Source: Spirosoma agri (GTDB lineage: Bacteria; Bacteroidota; Bacteroidia; Cytophagales; Spirosomataceae). Taken from it: DNA of 64,000 bases. The stretch lies in contig NZ_JAAGNZ010000001.1 of assembly GCF_010747415.1 (NCBI RefSeq), positions 3,720,001-3,784,000 of the forward strand. Direction: 5' to 3'. A program made the position numbers and the translations under genes. The notes beneath the pieces were generated by a model that was not told where the DNA came from, ran no database searches, and saw only the letters and a program-made list of their open reading frames with translations. Within the stretch, counting starts at the first letter, position 1. The number at the start of each line of letters is the position of its first letter. Below are positions 16,112-25,152 of the stretch, piece by piece.

Positions 16112-17377
16112 TTAGGCTGCTGCGTGCTGCATGAATTTAACGGCGCTCGTATTCATCAGCCGGGCATCAGTGCGCATAAAGCCCACGTAAGCCGTCTGGT
16201 TGAATTCAGCGAAGCGCTCCGTTAACCGGATGATCAGTGGTTGCGCTACGTTCCGGATGACGTACTTGTTAAAATCGCCAAAGCCAACCGACTTCGCGCT
16301 CGCTCCGATATCCGCCAGGTCGTCGTTGATCACGTACTGGTAGCCCCAGATCGTGTCGGGTGCGCCCTTCTGTATATCGCCCAGCTGCCAGACGTAGCGG
16401 CCCTGGTTGTCCTTTAGTTTGCGAATAGCCGCTAGCGTCAGATCATTGAGCGTGTACTTACCGTTTTTGCGGTACGCCCGGTTTACCGAGTGCAGCAAAT
16501 CGATCAAATTGTCAGCCGTGAGCGCGGTTGCCGCCACGTTCGTGTTGAACACGCCCGCGTTGATGATGACGCCTTCGGGTTTGTTGGTACCGTCGGCTTT
16601 GGTGTAGTGCTCATTCTGAATCCGGCCAAAGCGAATGCCCATGGCTTCGGTGATCAGCGCACCCAGATTGAACGCACTATCTTGAATCAGAGCGTTATCT
16701 ACTTTGATCACGTCCGAGGTGTAGGTGAATGCGCTCAGCGTTTTGTTACCAAAACCAAGGTCGGTCGAGCCCGTGGTCGCATCGGTGCCGGAGGCCAGCA
16801 AACGACCTTTGGTCGCCGTGTCGTCCATGGTTGGCCAGTCGACCGTGGCGCCCGTACCTGTACCCCAAGTGCGGCCTAGTTCCAACATACCGCCGTAGGC
16901 TTTCAGCGCAATTTCGAGTTCGTTGGAAAACTCGCGGGGTACCGTGTAGCCGCCCGCTGCGCCCGATCCTGCACTCTGGGCCCGGGTTTCACCGCCATTG
17001 ACGTCTACTGCTTTTTGAAAACCACCCAAGGCCCGCTTTTCGGCTTCGGTCAAGTCAGCAATACCATGACGCAGATACGCATCAAACGCCTGCCGATGGG
17101 CCGTCTCCGCCGTTTTGTCGTCCGTTTTAGCGCGTTTTTCCTCTTCAGCCTTGTTAGCCGTTTCGGCTACTGAGCGCTGATCAGCTTCTTCGCGCTGGTA
17201 GTGCGAAATTTGCCGGTCAATGTCGGCAATGTCCGAATCGTGTTTGTCGAACTGGCTGCGCTCCTCGGCCGAGAACGAGCGGCTATTCTCCGCGTCTGCC
17301 TTGTCGATGAGTGACCGTTGTTCCGCGACAATACGCCCTTTCTTTTCCTGAAGGGCTTTCAGTTTGTCTTTTGACAT
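16112..17377 (-). CDS. Phage major capsid protein, HK97 fold
   Basis: This 421-residue protein has the two-part HK97 capsid form: an N-terminal coiled-coil scaffold domain (delta domain, residues 1-95, Lys/Glu-rich), then the coat domain from about 135 with GGYTVPREFSNELEIALKAYG, the typical start of the N-arm. The mature coat would end with KFMQHAAA. The neighbouring protease should remove the scaffold part. TCGTAAC lies upstream of its ATG. Confidence 0.93.
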   Translation of the reverse strand: MSKDKLKALQEKKGRIVAEQRSLIDKADAENSRSFSAEERSQFDKHDSDIADIDRQISHYQREEADQRSVAETANKAEEEKRAKTDDKTAETAHRQAFDAYLRHGIADLTEAEKRALGGFQKAVDVNGGETRAQSAGSGAAGGYTVPREFSNELEIALKAYGGMLELGRTWGTGTGATVDWPTMDDTATKGRLLASGTDATTGSTDLGFGNKTLSAFTYTSDVIKVDNALIQDSAFNLGALITEAMGIRFGRIQNEHYTKADGTNKPEGVIINAGVFNTNVAATALTADNLIDLLHSVNRAYRKNGKYTLNDLTLAAIRKLKDNQGRYVWQLGDIQKGAPDTIWGYQYVINDDLADIGASAKSVGFGDFNKYVIRNVAQPLIIRLTERFAEFNQTAYVGFMRTDARLMNTSAVKFMQHAAA

Positions 17378-17379
17378 AG

Positions 17380-18372
17380 TTATAAAGAGTTACGATGGGC
17401 AGTATTTTTCGCTTTATACCAGTCCAAGGAATGCCCTTGTGTTTCCTCCGACTGGATGTTTTCAGACGACTCCGCGGAGCGCGTCTCTGGATTTTCGGTA
17501 GTGGGTTGCTGGGTCGCCGCTTCGCCGGCTGGCTTAGCGCTACGCTCGGCATCGACGGGCGTTTCGGGCGTTTCGACGACAGCTTCCTGAAGCTCGGCGA
17601 TCGTTTCTTCGATCCAGCTTTGCGAATAGATCAGATCGCTCAGCCGGCCCGCAGCCAGGCGCTTGACATTCTTGTCGGTCAGCTTGGGAATGCCCTGCGA
17701 GACGAAATCGATCTGGGTTTGCAACTGGGCAACCATGCCCGTCAGAAACGCCTGGTCATTGTCGTTAAGCTGTTTCTTTTCGCGCATATACAAGCCGCGT
17801 GTCGTGGCTTCTTCGGCAGAGATGCCCGCGTAGGAACGCGTCGAAGCCGCTACGCCAATGGTGGTTTGCAGATAAGCCGCCCGGGTCACCAGCGAAAGGT
17901 CCATCAGCTTGCTGATCTTCTCGACGTAGCGGTAGAGTACGTTATCCTTGGTTTCCCAGCGGTCCTTGGCCACAAAGAACTTAAAGCTCATGCCCCGGAT
18001 ATCACCCCGGTTGACCCAGACCTCACAGTCGTTGCCAACGGTGTTCTCGGGCTTGAGAATCCGCACGTCCACGCCCGTTTCGGTGGTTTTAAAACTCAGC
18101 GTTCCCGAATAATTCGCGCCCAGCAGCCGGTTCTCGTCGTGATTGAACACGGCCAGCACCTCCGACAGATCGGTGTCATCGTCGATGGCACCCGGCTCGA
18201 TGATTTCCTGAAATACGCCCCGCTTCTGATCGTAGAGCGGCCGCGAGGGTTGATTGAAGACGATACCGGTACCGACAAAGAATTTGCCCCCACCTTCGGT
18301 AGCGGACCGCTCTTCGACGGTGATACTGGTTTTATAGAGCCGTTCTTCAACGGTGGCGACTAGCTCGTTCAT
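17380..18372 (-). CDS. HK97-family prohead protease
   Basis: This protease cuts the capsid scaffold domain during head maturation. The herpesvirus-assemblin-type catalytic pair is visible as His78 in VFNHDE and Ser129 in RGMSFKF. The catalytic domain covers residues about 15-175. Residues about 185-330 form a helical, acidic tail rich in Glu/Thr/Pro, longer than the usual 200-residue family length, which may act as an added scaffold. It is ATGA-coupled to the portal gene and ends two bases before the capsid gene. Confidence 0.92.
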   Translation of the reverse strand: MNELVATVEERLYKTSITVEERSATEGGGKFFVGTGIVFNQPSRPLYDQKRGVFQEIIEPGAIDDDTDLSEVLAVFNHDENRLLGANYSGTLSFKTTETGVDVRILKPENTVGNDCEVWVNRGDIRGMSFKFFVAKDRWETKDNVLYRYVEKISKLMDLSLVTRAAYLQTTIGVAASTRSYAGISAEEATTRGLYMREKKQLNDNDQAFLTGMVAQLQTQIDFVSQGIPKLTDKNVKRLAAGRLSDLIYSQSWIEETIAELQEAVVETPETPVDAERSAKPAGEAATQQPTTENPETRSAESSENIQSEETQGHSLDWYKAKNTAHRNSL

Positions 18373-19730
18373 GCGTCAGTAGATGGTTTAGGGTCGGCGG
18401 GGTCGGGTTTACCGTCACCCACTTTGGGTTTTGCTTCACCCATATGCGAATCGGCGGTCACCTTTTGCATGTTCATCTGGGTGAAGGTGTCGTCCAGATT
18501 CGGTTTGCGGTTCATGTTGCTGCGCCGGCGGATCTCGTTCGGCGTAATGGAGGCCGTGTTGAAGAGCGCTTGGATCTTGGTGGCTTCGGCCGTGGAATCT
18601 CCCCGCAGCAGAAAATCAAAATCAAAGACAACCTCTTTGACTTCCTTATCGTCTTCGGCAATCAGCTTACTTTCGAATTCCTGCCGAACCTGCTCAGTCC
18701 AGGGCAAAATGGTGTCAGTAATAAACTCCTTGTTCTGGTGCTCGATGTTGTTATTCGTCGAGCGGTCGAGCTTGCCAATCTTGTGCTGGGGTACTCCGTA
18801 CATCCGGGCGATATCTTCCACCTGGAAGTTGCGCGTCTCGATGAACTGGGCGTGGTTGGGCGGAATGGTGACCGGTTTATAGGTCATGCCGTCTTCCAGA
18901 ATCAGCGGCTTGTGGGCGTTGCTGAGGCCCGCCTGCCGCTCGGCAAACTGCTTGCGCAGCCGGTCGATCGCGCCCGAGTCTTTGAAGGTTTTTCCCGTCT
19001 CCAGCACGCCCATACCCCCCGCCCCCTGGCCGAAGAACTTGCCGCCGAACTCCTCGGCCGCCAGCGATAGCCCGATGCCGTTGGCAAACAGCTCGATGGG
19101 ACTTTTGCCCTCGATGCCGTTGGTACCCGGGCACTTGAGGTGAATGATATCCCGCTTGTTGACAATCTCCCCGAACACGGTGTAGTACAGATAGCGCGTG
19201 CGGCCCATGTTGACGTAGATGGGCTGACACTCACCGGGCTCCAAAAAGCGCACGCCGATCGGCTTCATGTAGGTATCGCGCTCAATGAAGGCGTAGGAAT
19301 TACCCCGGGCCAGGCACGTAGCTACCAGCATGTTCATAAAATTGAAGCGGTTCATCAGCTCGTCGAGCCCGTAGATGAACAGCTGCTGCAAGGGATCTTT
19401 CTTGTCCAGATCCCGGCCGTACTCGGTTTCTTTGTAGACGCCGATGGGCAGCATGGCGATGGTCGACGCAATGCGGTTGATACAGGCGTAGACCGCCGAT
19501 ACGCGCATGGCTGATTCGGGGGTGACCGCAACCCCGGCATGGGAAACGCTGGGCGCTCCGCCGTACACATCCGCCCAGGAAGTCATGGCGGACAGGGGAA
19601 CGGCTGGGTTTTCGAGGGAGCGGGATTCCGAACCGGAACTCTCCCCAGTATACGCAACGGGCAAAGCAGGAGCATCGGACGAACCGGCCCCTGTTAGTAA
19701 ATTCCTCGCCCACGTTGCGAATCCCGCCAT
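18369..19730 (-). CDS. Phage portal protein, HK97 family
   Basis: This 453-residue protein forms the dodecameric DNA entry channel. Family patterns include VYACINRIASTIAMLPIGVYKE near residue 80, NSYAFIERD, ENRNFQVEDIARMYGVP (seen as ETRNFQVEDIARMYG) and the clip/stem region around NNNIEHQNKEFITDTILPW. The length fits the family. It lies directly before the protease and capsid genes, the standard order. Confidence 0.93.
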   Translation of the reverse strand: MAGFATWARNLLTGAGSSDAPALPVAYTGESSGSESRSLENPAVPLSAMTSWADVYGGAPSVSHAGVAVTPESAMRVSAVYACINRIASTIAMLPIGVYKETEYGRDLDKKDPLQQLFIYGLDELMNRFNFMNMLVATCLARGNSYAFIERDTYMKPIGVRFLEPGECQPIYVNMGRTRYLYYTVFGEIVNKRDIIHLKCPGTNGIEGKSPIELFANGIGLSLAAEEFGGKFFGQGAGGMGVLETGKTFKDSGAIDRLRKQFAERQAGLSNAHKPLILEDGMTYKPVTIPPNHAQFIETRNFQVEDIARMYGVPQHKIGKLDRSTNNNIEHQNKEFITDTILPWTEQVRQEFESKLIAEDDKEVKEVVFDFDFLLRGDSTAEATKIQALFNTASITPNEIRRRSNMNRKPNLDDTFTQMNMQKVTADSHMGEAKPKVGDGKPDPADPKPSTDA

Positions 19731-19774
19731 TCTGCCCTTTGAGAGACCCGAAATTGAGCGGTTTGCACCGGGAT

Positions 19775-20080
19775 TTATCTAGTGGATTGGCTAGATAACG
19801 CGAGTTTTATGACTTTTCCCCGGCTGAACTTGGAATAGCCGTCGAAAAAATCATCCCGATCGGCAAAACAGCGGCCGCGCTGGAGGTATTGCTCGTAGAG
19901 TGCCTCCGTTTGCTCGTAAGCCCTTGTTTTCAGGCCCCGTTTGGTGCGGGTGGTGCCCCAGATCAGGGCCAGTTGACCCTCGTAGACCCGGTAAAAACCG
20001 GCCCGCGTCTGGAAAAACAGGCAGAATTCGAGCGCTTTGCGGGCCGATTCGCACAGCGGCAGGGTTGGCAGCTCAGGCAT
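19775..20080 (-). CDS. Hypothetical phage protein
   Basis: This 101-residue protein is rich in aromatic and charged residues, with FFQTRAGFYRVYEGQLALIWG in the middle. It overlaps the gene before it by eight bases and lies between the terminase and portal genes. I recognise no family. Small proteins here may be head or packaging accessories. Confidence 0.6.
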   Translation of the reverse strand: MPELPTLPLCESARKALEFCLFFQTRAGFYRVYEGQLALIWGTTRTKRGLKTRAYEQTEALYEQYLQRGRCFADRDDFFDGYSKFSRGKVIKLALSSQSTR

Positions 20081-20411
20081 GGCGCTGAGCGGTTACGATA
20101 GCCGAAATGGGCACATGCAATGTTTTCAGGCGCATTTCGGTGCCGATCACGGTCAATTTGCCCCGTTTGGTCGCCAGAATGGCCGCTTCGCCCCGACTCT
20201 CCAGCACCAGGTAGGGGATGTTGTCGGTTTCCAGGCCAACGACCCGGCCTTCCAGCGTATAGGGAATGGATGCCACTTCGGGGCCAGACGGTGTATAGCG
20301 CTGGCGATCCCCATCGGGCAGGCCTTTGTAATAAATTGAGGTCGGCGCTGTGCGGCAGCGCAGGTCAACCTGCATCCCGGGGGTGAAGCGGGCCAGTTCG
20401 GAAAGAGTCAT
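20073..20411 (-). CDS. Hypothetical phage protein, beta-rich
   Basis: This 112-residue protein is predicted to be mostly beta strands, with a Thr/Val-rich core (YTLEGRVVGLETDNIPYLVLES). No family is recognised. Two copies of CCGTAAC lie within 22 bases of its ATG. A strong inverted repeat (20479-20523) stands 70 bases upstream. Confidence 0.6.
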   Translation of the reverse strand: MTLSELARFTPGMQVDLRCRTAPTSIYYKGLPDGDRQRYTPSGPEVASIPYTLEGRVVGLETDNIPYLVLESRGEAAILATKRGKLTVIGTEMRLKTLHVPISAIVTAQRHA

Positions 20412-20478
20412 TCAAGTACAGTTACGGTTACGGCAGACTCTTTCGAGCTGATGTAAAAGTAGCCGACTTGTTTAGCGA

Positions 20479-20523
20479 AATCGTCTCATTCTGCGCCGTT
20501 TTTGGTTGCAGAATGAGACGATT
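20479..20523. repeat. Perfect 16-bp inverted repeat between two phage genes
   Basis: AATCGTCTCATTCTGC (20479-20494) pairs without mismatch with GCAGAATGAGACGATT (20508-20523) around a 13-base loop. No T-run follows on the minus strand, so it is not a plain intrinsic terminator. It could be an attenuator, an mRNA-stabilising hairpin or a protein-binding site. Confidence 0.6.
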
Positions 20524-20553
20524 ATCAACTGAAATTTTGTATATACCTACGAC

Positions 20554-20940
20554 TTACTTCTTCTCGAAGTCGCCGGGTATCTCGGCGTTGGTTTTTAGTT
20601 GGGTCTGAATAAGCCGATGACTGTTCGGGGGCGAACTGGAGACTTTATCTTCGTAGGCAATAAAGAAAAAGACAGGGCTTTCCGTACTAAGGATCTGGTA
20701 GATTCCGGTAAAGTCTGCCAGGTCATAGTTGACCACCGCATTTCTGGGATCGAAGTTGAGTCCATCCACATTTTGGATGTACCCCTTGTCTTTCGCGTCC
20801 GTGCCCTCAAAGATGAGTCGGGCGTTGTAGCGGATGCCGTGCTGAAGAGCCTTGCTGATCAGCTTGATTTCGTAGCGGGTACTGATGTCCCGGTAGGCGG
20901 TGACGGTATAACTTTCAATTTCAACCTGTATAGAGGCCAT
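20554..20940 (-). CDS. Hypothetical phage protein
   Basis: I chose the ATG at 20938-20940 (MASIQVEIESYTV); an upstream in-frame ATG at 20976 would add 12 unlikely residues. The 128-residue product is beta-rich (VEIESYTVTAYRD, YNARLIFEG, PVFFFIAYE) and soluble. No family is recognised. It lies alone between the TerL region and the portal group, about 105 bases from the gene before it. Confidence 0.6.
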   Translation of the reverse strand: MASIQVEIESYTVTAYRDISTRYEIKLISKALQHGIRYNARLIFEGTDAKDKGYIQNVDGLNFDPRNAVVNYDLADFTGIYQILSTESPVFFFIAYEDKVSSSPPNSHRLIQTQLKTNAEIPGDFEKK

Positions 20941-21044
20941 GCACGTATGGATTAGATTTTGCCCGAAGTAAATCATAATCCAATAACACCGACGAATCTG
21001 TTTAGCAAGCGGTTATCCTGTTTTATGACCAGTAAGTCAAGCCC

Positions 21045-21278
21045 TTACCCACGCCGGTACAACACCCGCTTAAAGGTGGCCAGCGCAAACGGCAGCTGGT
21101 GCCGGTGCAGCTGCTCATAGTGCTCCTTCGCCCAGTCGAACCGCTCGCTAATGGTCCTCAGCCGGTGATTGCGCATGGCCGGCTCGTAGAATTGTTTCAG
21201 AAATTGTTCTTCCAGGGTAGGCAGTGGGTGCATAAAGTCCAGTAAGGGGTTATAATTCGATGAATCCGCGACTGTCAT
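21045..21278 (-). CDS. Small hypothetical phage protein downstream of TerL
   Basis: The 77-residue protein starts 29 bases inside the end of the terminase gene. A second possible start lies at 21233 (MHPLPTLEE), just after that stop. GTAACGTGT stands directly before the first ATG. The product is helical and basic, rich in Phe, Tyr and Arg. Its function is unknown. Confidence 0.55.
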   Translation of the reverse strand: MTVADSSNYNPLLDFMHPLPTLEEQFLKQFYEPAMRNHRLRTISERFDWAKEHYEQLHRHQLPFALATFKRVLYRRG

Positions 21279-23004
21279 ACACGTTACCGCCCACCTCGTT
21301 GCGATCCATCATCCAGCCGGCCATGCTCATGATGCCCGACACGATGCCATCGACCTTATCAGGGGCCCGGCGGGGGTCTTTGGTGATCTTGATGTTGCCG
21401 TTGGTGTCGGTAATGGGAATGGCATTGCGCATCATCCACTGGGCAATGGGGTTCATGCCGTGGTTGAAGCGCTCCTGAAGCACCAGATCCCGAAACGCTT
21501 TGGTGGGCTCGGCGAACATGGGCATCGTCTGGGGAAATTCCAGCGCCGGCACGCCCCCTTTTTCCTGCACGGTCAGCGCCGTCGAGGTCGCATTGTAGCG
21601 ATCGTACGTCATGCTCTGAATATCGTAGAGGGGCTTTAGGGGTAACACCATCTCTTCGATCTGGCGCGGATCGATCACGTTGCCGTCCAGCACGGTAATG
21701 AGCCCGTTTTTCTTCCAGTCCCGTAGATTGTGCAGCCCGTCGGATATCCGGTTGTCGAATTTGAAGCTCGGGATCCAGAACCACCACAGTATGTGGTGAA
21801 TGCCGGGTACTTTCAGGGGTGAGCGCAAATAGAGCAGCTTGTCTTTCTGCTCATCGGTCAGCTCCTCGTCGTACTCCCACCAGTTCTCCGGCGGAAAATA
21901 CAGCGAGTAGGCGCAAAAATCGTTGGTCGCTCCCATGTCCAGCCCCGCCCAGGCTTTACGGCCCTCCAGCATGGCCGGATCGAATTTGCTACCCGACTTG
22001 ATCCAGATCGAATCCGGAATAAACACCTGGGGCGCATCGCACCACCAGTTTAGATTCAGCGTCTTGAAACTGACGATACCCTCCTCCCCTTTCAAATACT
22101 GCGCGTCGCGTTCCTCGACGAGCGTTTCGAGGTTAATGATACCGCCTTTACAAAGCATCGGGTTGGATTTGATCCACGTATCGGGCCGCTCGATCTCGTC
22201 TTCCGAGTCCTGGGAGTAGATGACCACGAAGAACGAATCGTTGTGTACCGACCCATTCAGGATAGGCATGTACACTTTGAACTCGGCCTGAAAGCAGGGC
22301 CATTCTTTGTGGCTGCCCCGGGTAGTGACAATGCTCATGATGGGCTCATCTTTTTTGATCAGACCCGAGGTGAGCTTGTTGAGCATTTTGTCGTCTTCGA
22401 ACTCGTGGTACTCGTCGATCACTGCATAACTCGGTCGGGTACCATCAGCCGTTTTGGGGTTTGACGTTAAAAACCCAAACTTGGCGTTACTCGACGGGTT
22501 GAAAATGCGCTCAGCGGATGCCTTCAAATAATCCTGCAATTCAGGTGATGAGTTGAGCATCAGTACCGCATCATCGAAAGCAATTTTGGCCTGCGCTTCC
22601 TTGGTAGCCGATACGTAGGCCTCGGCGTTGGTTAGTCCTTCGACCGTCAAGTGATAGAGGATCTGGAGCGATTCGATCGGGGTTTTCCCGCTACCTCGGG
22701 CGCAACTCTTATACTTCCGGCGAAACCGTCGAAACCCGTTTTCCCGCTTCCAGCCGTAGAACACATATAACTCCCACACCTGAAAGGGGAACAGATGCAG
22801 CGGCTTTTCGGGGCCGATGTTGACGCAATCGGCAAAGTCGAGCATTTTCTGGCCCGCGTCATGATCGAAATACAGTCCCCGTTTGTGGCCGTTCTTCAGA
22901 TCATCCCGCTGGCGTTTGACGGCCTTGATCAGTAGATCACCTGCCAGCAGCCGGCCGGAAAGAATGTCTTCTTCGTACTGGTACGCAATCTCGTTGTACT
23001 CCAC
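21250..23004 (-). CDS. Terminase large subunit (TerL)
   Basis: This 584-residue protein is the packaging ATPase and nuclease. Walker A is CARGSGKT at residues 101-108 and Walker B with the catalytic Glu is YAVIDEYHEF at about 193-202. The nuclease domain starts near WAGLDMGATNDFCAY, whose Asp is an expected metal ligand. The start codon is GTG, directly preceded by CCGTAAC. An ATG start would lose conserved sequence, so GTG is likely real. It follows the small terminase gene by 22 bases. Confidence 0.95.
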   Translation of the reverse strand: MEYNEIAYQYEEDILSGRLLAGDLLIKAVKRQRDDLKNGHKRGLYFDHDAGQKMLDFADCVNIGPEKPLHLFPFQVWELYVFYGWKRENGFRRFRRKYKSCARGSGKTPIESLQILYHLTVEGLTNAEAYVSATKEAQAKIAFDDAVLMLNSSPELQDYLKASAERIFNPSSNAKFGFLTSNPKTADGTRPSYAVIDEYHEFEDDKMLNKLTSGLIKKDEPIMSIVTTRGSHKEWPCFQAEFKVYMPILNGSVHNDSFFVVIYSQDSEDEIERPDTWIKSNPMLCKGGIINLETLVEERDAQYLKGEEGIVSFKTLNLNWWCDAPQVFIPDSIWIKSGSKFDPAMLEGRKAWAGLDMGATNDFCAYSLYFPPENWWEYDEELTDEQKDKLLYLRSPLKVPGIHHILWWFWIPSFKFDNRISDGLHNLRDWKKNGLITVLDGNVIDPRQIEEMVLPLKPLYDIQSMTYDRYNATSTALTVQEKGGVPALEFPQTMPMFAEPTKAFRDLVLQERFNHGMNPIAQWMMRNAIPITDTNGNIKITKDPRRAPDKVDGIVSGIMSMAGWMMDRNEVGGNVYDSRGFIEL

Positions 23005-23026
23005 GTTACGGTATAGAGGTAATCAG

Positions 23027-23521
23027 TTAGTTGCCACCCATTAATTTCCCCAGCTTCGATTTGGGCTTGGTATCCACGGCACCCGCTCCCATGGTCAGCC
23101 GGGTGCGGGCCGCCGGGGTAAAGCCGAACTGGGTGGCCAGCTTCAGGGCTTCGTTGAGCGCATCCTTGCGAAGGCCGGTGAACGGATTCTTTTGCACCCG
23201 CACGACCAGCCCCTCTTTGCTTTTGATCGCAATCACGGCACCCTTCGCTTTCACCTGAGCGTCGTATTCCCAGTAATTGGATACCTCATTACAGTAAGCC
23301 GCGATCAGGCTTAAATCCGTGCCGGCCAAATTGCCCGTATCGTGCAGCCAGCGGCAGACAACCCCCCACTCGCGAACGCCCCACTCGCCCAGCCCTTCGG
23401 GCGGATCAGGAATGTGGGCCAGCAAATCGGGTTGCACCTCGTTGGGCATAGCCCGGTCTGGCCGATAAGTACCTTCCAGCACTTTAACGGCCGTAGGTTT
23501 GGCGGGTCGTCCGGGGCCCAT
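23027..23521 (-). CDS. Terminase small subunit, P27 family
   Basis: This 164-residue protein binds the packaging start site and hands DNA to TerL. The start GPGRPAKPTAVKVLEGTYRPDR is the P27-family signature, followed by helices around residues 45-85 and the KNPFTGLRKDALNEALKLATQFGFTPAARTRL segment typical of the family. Its start overlaps the stop of the ParB-like gene by one base. Confidence 0.93.
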   Translation of the reverse strand: MGPGRPAKPTAVKVLEGTYRPDRAMPNEVQPDLLAHIPDPPEGLGEWGVREWGVVCRWLHDTGNLAGTDLSLIAAYCNEVSNYWEYDAQVKAKGAVIAIKSKEGLVVRVQKNPFTGLRKDALNEALKLATQFGFTPAARTRLTMGAGAVDTKPKSKLGKLMGGN

Positions 23522-24129
23522 CAGCTACGCTTTTTTAAGAATTCGTGCACGATGACCATCAGCGCTTCCCCGTCGGTCTCTTTTACCTGCTCCAACTCAC
23601 GCTCCATTTTGGCCGTGGTCAATGCCCGTTTGAGTTCTGTCTGCTGGAAAGTGCTCAGCTGAAAGGTTATTTTATCACTTTCCCGCTCCACCTTTTCGCC
23701 GGCTTCCTCTTCTTGCTCATCCTCGAACACCGAAAAGCCCCACGAGTCCAGATCGATACCGTGCTCTGCGCCCAGTTCCGCAATCACCACCGAATCAAAG
23801 TCCAGATTAACTTGGCTGATCTTGTTGTCGGCCAGCGCCAGTTTGCGTCCCTGCTTGCTGTCGATATCCAGATCCGTACGCTGCACCACGATCAGTTTGG
23901 TACCGTCCGAGGGTACGATGATCACGTCGTTCATGCCGATCGCAGCAGCGGTTTCGAGGGTTTTATTGCCCGCGATCACGTTGCCGTGTTTGTCGGCCAG
24001 AATCGAGCGGCCAGCCCCCAGTTCACGCAGTGATTTCTCAAGCAGGTGCTGGCCGAATTCTTTACCTTTATTAGCGTTTTTCTGGTCCGGCGTCAAGTCT
24101 TTGATCGTTCCGGCTTTGAGATTGTTCAT
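23521..24129 (-). CDS. ParB-like nuclease domain protein
   Basis: I chose the ATG at 24127-24129 (MNNLKAGTIKDL) because ACCGTAACGACCCC stands just before it, as in the tail chaperone gene; an ATG nine codons further upstream is the alternative (24156). The 202-residue product has the ParB/sulfiredoxin fold signature: ILADKHGNVIAGNKTLETAAAIG matches the GNHR-like box with G-N in the core, and QGRKLALADNKIS follows. In phages such proteins near the terminase are thought to mark or nick DNA, or to regulate methyltransferases. The role here is open. It is directly coupled to the small terminase. Confidence 0.8.
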   Translation of the reverse strand: MNNLKAGTIKDLTPDQKNANKGKEFGQHLLEKSLRELGAGRSILADKHGNVIAGNKTLETAAAIGMNDVIIVPSDGTKLIVVQRTDLDIDSKQGRKLALADNKISQVNLDFDSVVIAELGAEHGIDLDSWGFSVFEDEQEEEAGEKVERESDKITFQLSTFQQTELKRALTTAKMERELEQVKETDGEALMVIVHEFLKKRS

Positions 24130-24310
24130 GGGGTCGTTACGGTGAATAAACGGCAATTAATTTTAGGTCGAAACGGCAGGTTACTCCCTATGGAAATCAG
24201 TGGCTTAACTAGTTGCAACAGGCCCCGAGTAAGTGTGAATATTGACGCGCGCTTTTTTTGGGGATAGCTACGGTCGCAAAGCCGGCTCGCTTTGAGGATT
24301 TAACCCACCC

Positions 24311-24604
24311 CTACCCCTTGCTGGCGTCGTCCGCTGTCTGGTGCTCCGGCGGCACTCTCGAAGCCTCTATAGCAGCATGTGCTTCGTCCTTCGAATCATA
24401 CACATTCACCAGCATCGTTAGCCTAAGTCGGGTTGAAGCTTTACCCTGTGCGGCAGCAAGCGGCTGCTCAAGCGTAGCATCAATGATACGTGGGACAACC
24501 TGCCCTTGCTGATCTAGTACAATGATGACTCCCTTCTGTAGATAGACACTGTAAGCTTGATTGAGATGGCGTGTCTTTAGGTGGCTTATGTCTTCGTTTT
24601 GCAT
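24311..24604 (-). CDS. Hypothetical phage protein
   Basis: This 97-residue protein has one beta-hairpin-like segment (AYSVYLQKGVIIVLDQQG) and a helical C-terminus. No family is recognised. It lies five bases after the 180-residue gene and is probably in the same operon. Confidence 0.55.
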   Translation of the reverse strand: MQNEDISHLKTRHLNQAYSVYLQKGVIIVLDQQGQVVPRIIDATLEQPLAAAQGKASTRLRLTMLVNVYDSKDEAHAAIEASRVPPEHQTADDASKG

Positions 24605-24609
24605 AGTAA

Positions 24610-25152
24610 CTAAGTTTGGCTTCGTTTGCGTAGGCCATTGAAAGATCTCGACTTTTCGTACTGGACTGGGGCTTCAGTAACGTAATCCCGTTCGGTCACC
24701 GCTTCCCTTTCTGAATTAGCTTCAACAGTTTCACCTATCTTCCGTTTACCACTTGCCACATCAGTTACTCGATCGATCGTTTCAATCGCTTCGTCAATAC
24801 CAGCGAAGCCCGTCTTACCACGGGTAGGTTCTTTCACAGCCCCCTCCTGTTCAGCGGCTGGCTCGGCTTGCCACTTAATGGCTACTTCACCACCACCCAA
24901 CACTTCCATTATAGGCTTGCTGCCAGCGGGCGGCTGGATAATACCGGTACGCTTATCAACGATGTCCAGATCAGCCGTTGAGGCTACAGCAAACCGGCCC
25001 GGATAGTCGATAACATCGTCAACTGTTTGCTTGATCAGGTATAAAACGCGCAACGCTGTTTCCGGATAGCCCTGATTCTTGTAGCGCAGATAGTCGTTGA
25101 CCAGATCATGCAGCAGCGGCACTTCTTTGGGCATTGGGGGTGGGTTCATCAT
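24610..25152 (-). CDS. Hypothetical phage protein
   Basis: This 180-residue protein has a helical N-terminal part (PLLHDLVNDYLRYKNQGYPETALRVLY) and a charged, probably disordered C-terminal half rich in Glu, Arg and Thr. Its start overlaps the stop of the lipoprotein gene by four bases (ATGA). No family is recognised. Confidence 0.6.
   Translation of the reverse strand: MMNPPPMPKEVPLLHDLVNDYLRYKNQGYPETALRVLYLIKQTVDDVIDYPGRFAVASTADLDIVDKRTGIIQPPAGSKPIMEVLGGGEVAIKWQAEPAAEQEGAVKEPTRGKTGFAGIDEAIETIDRVTDVASGKRKIGETVEANSEREAVTERDYVTEAPVQYEKSRSFNGLRKRSQT

Noticed and set aside
17395..18363. 322-codon plus-strand frame opposite the prohead protease
   Set aside because: It mirrors the protease gene, whose catalytic residues and gene order are clear; an antisense artefact of GC-rich codons.
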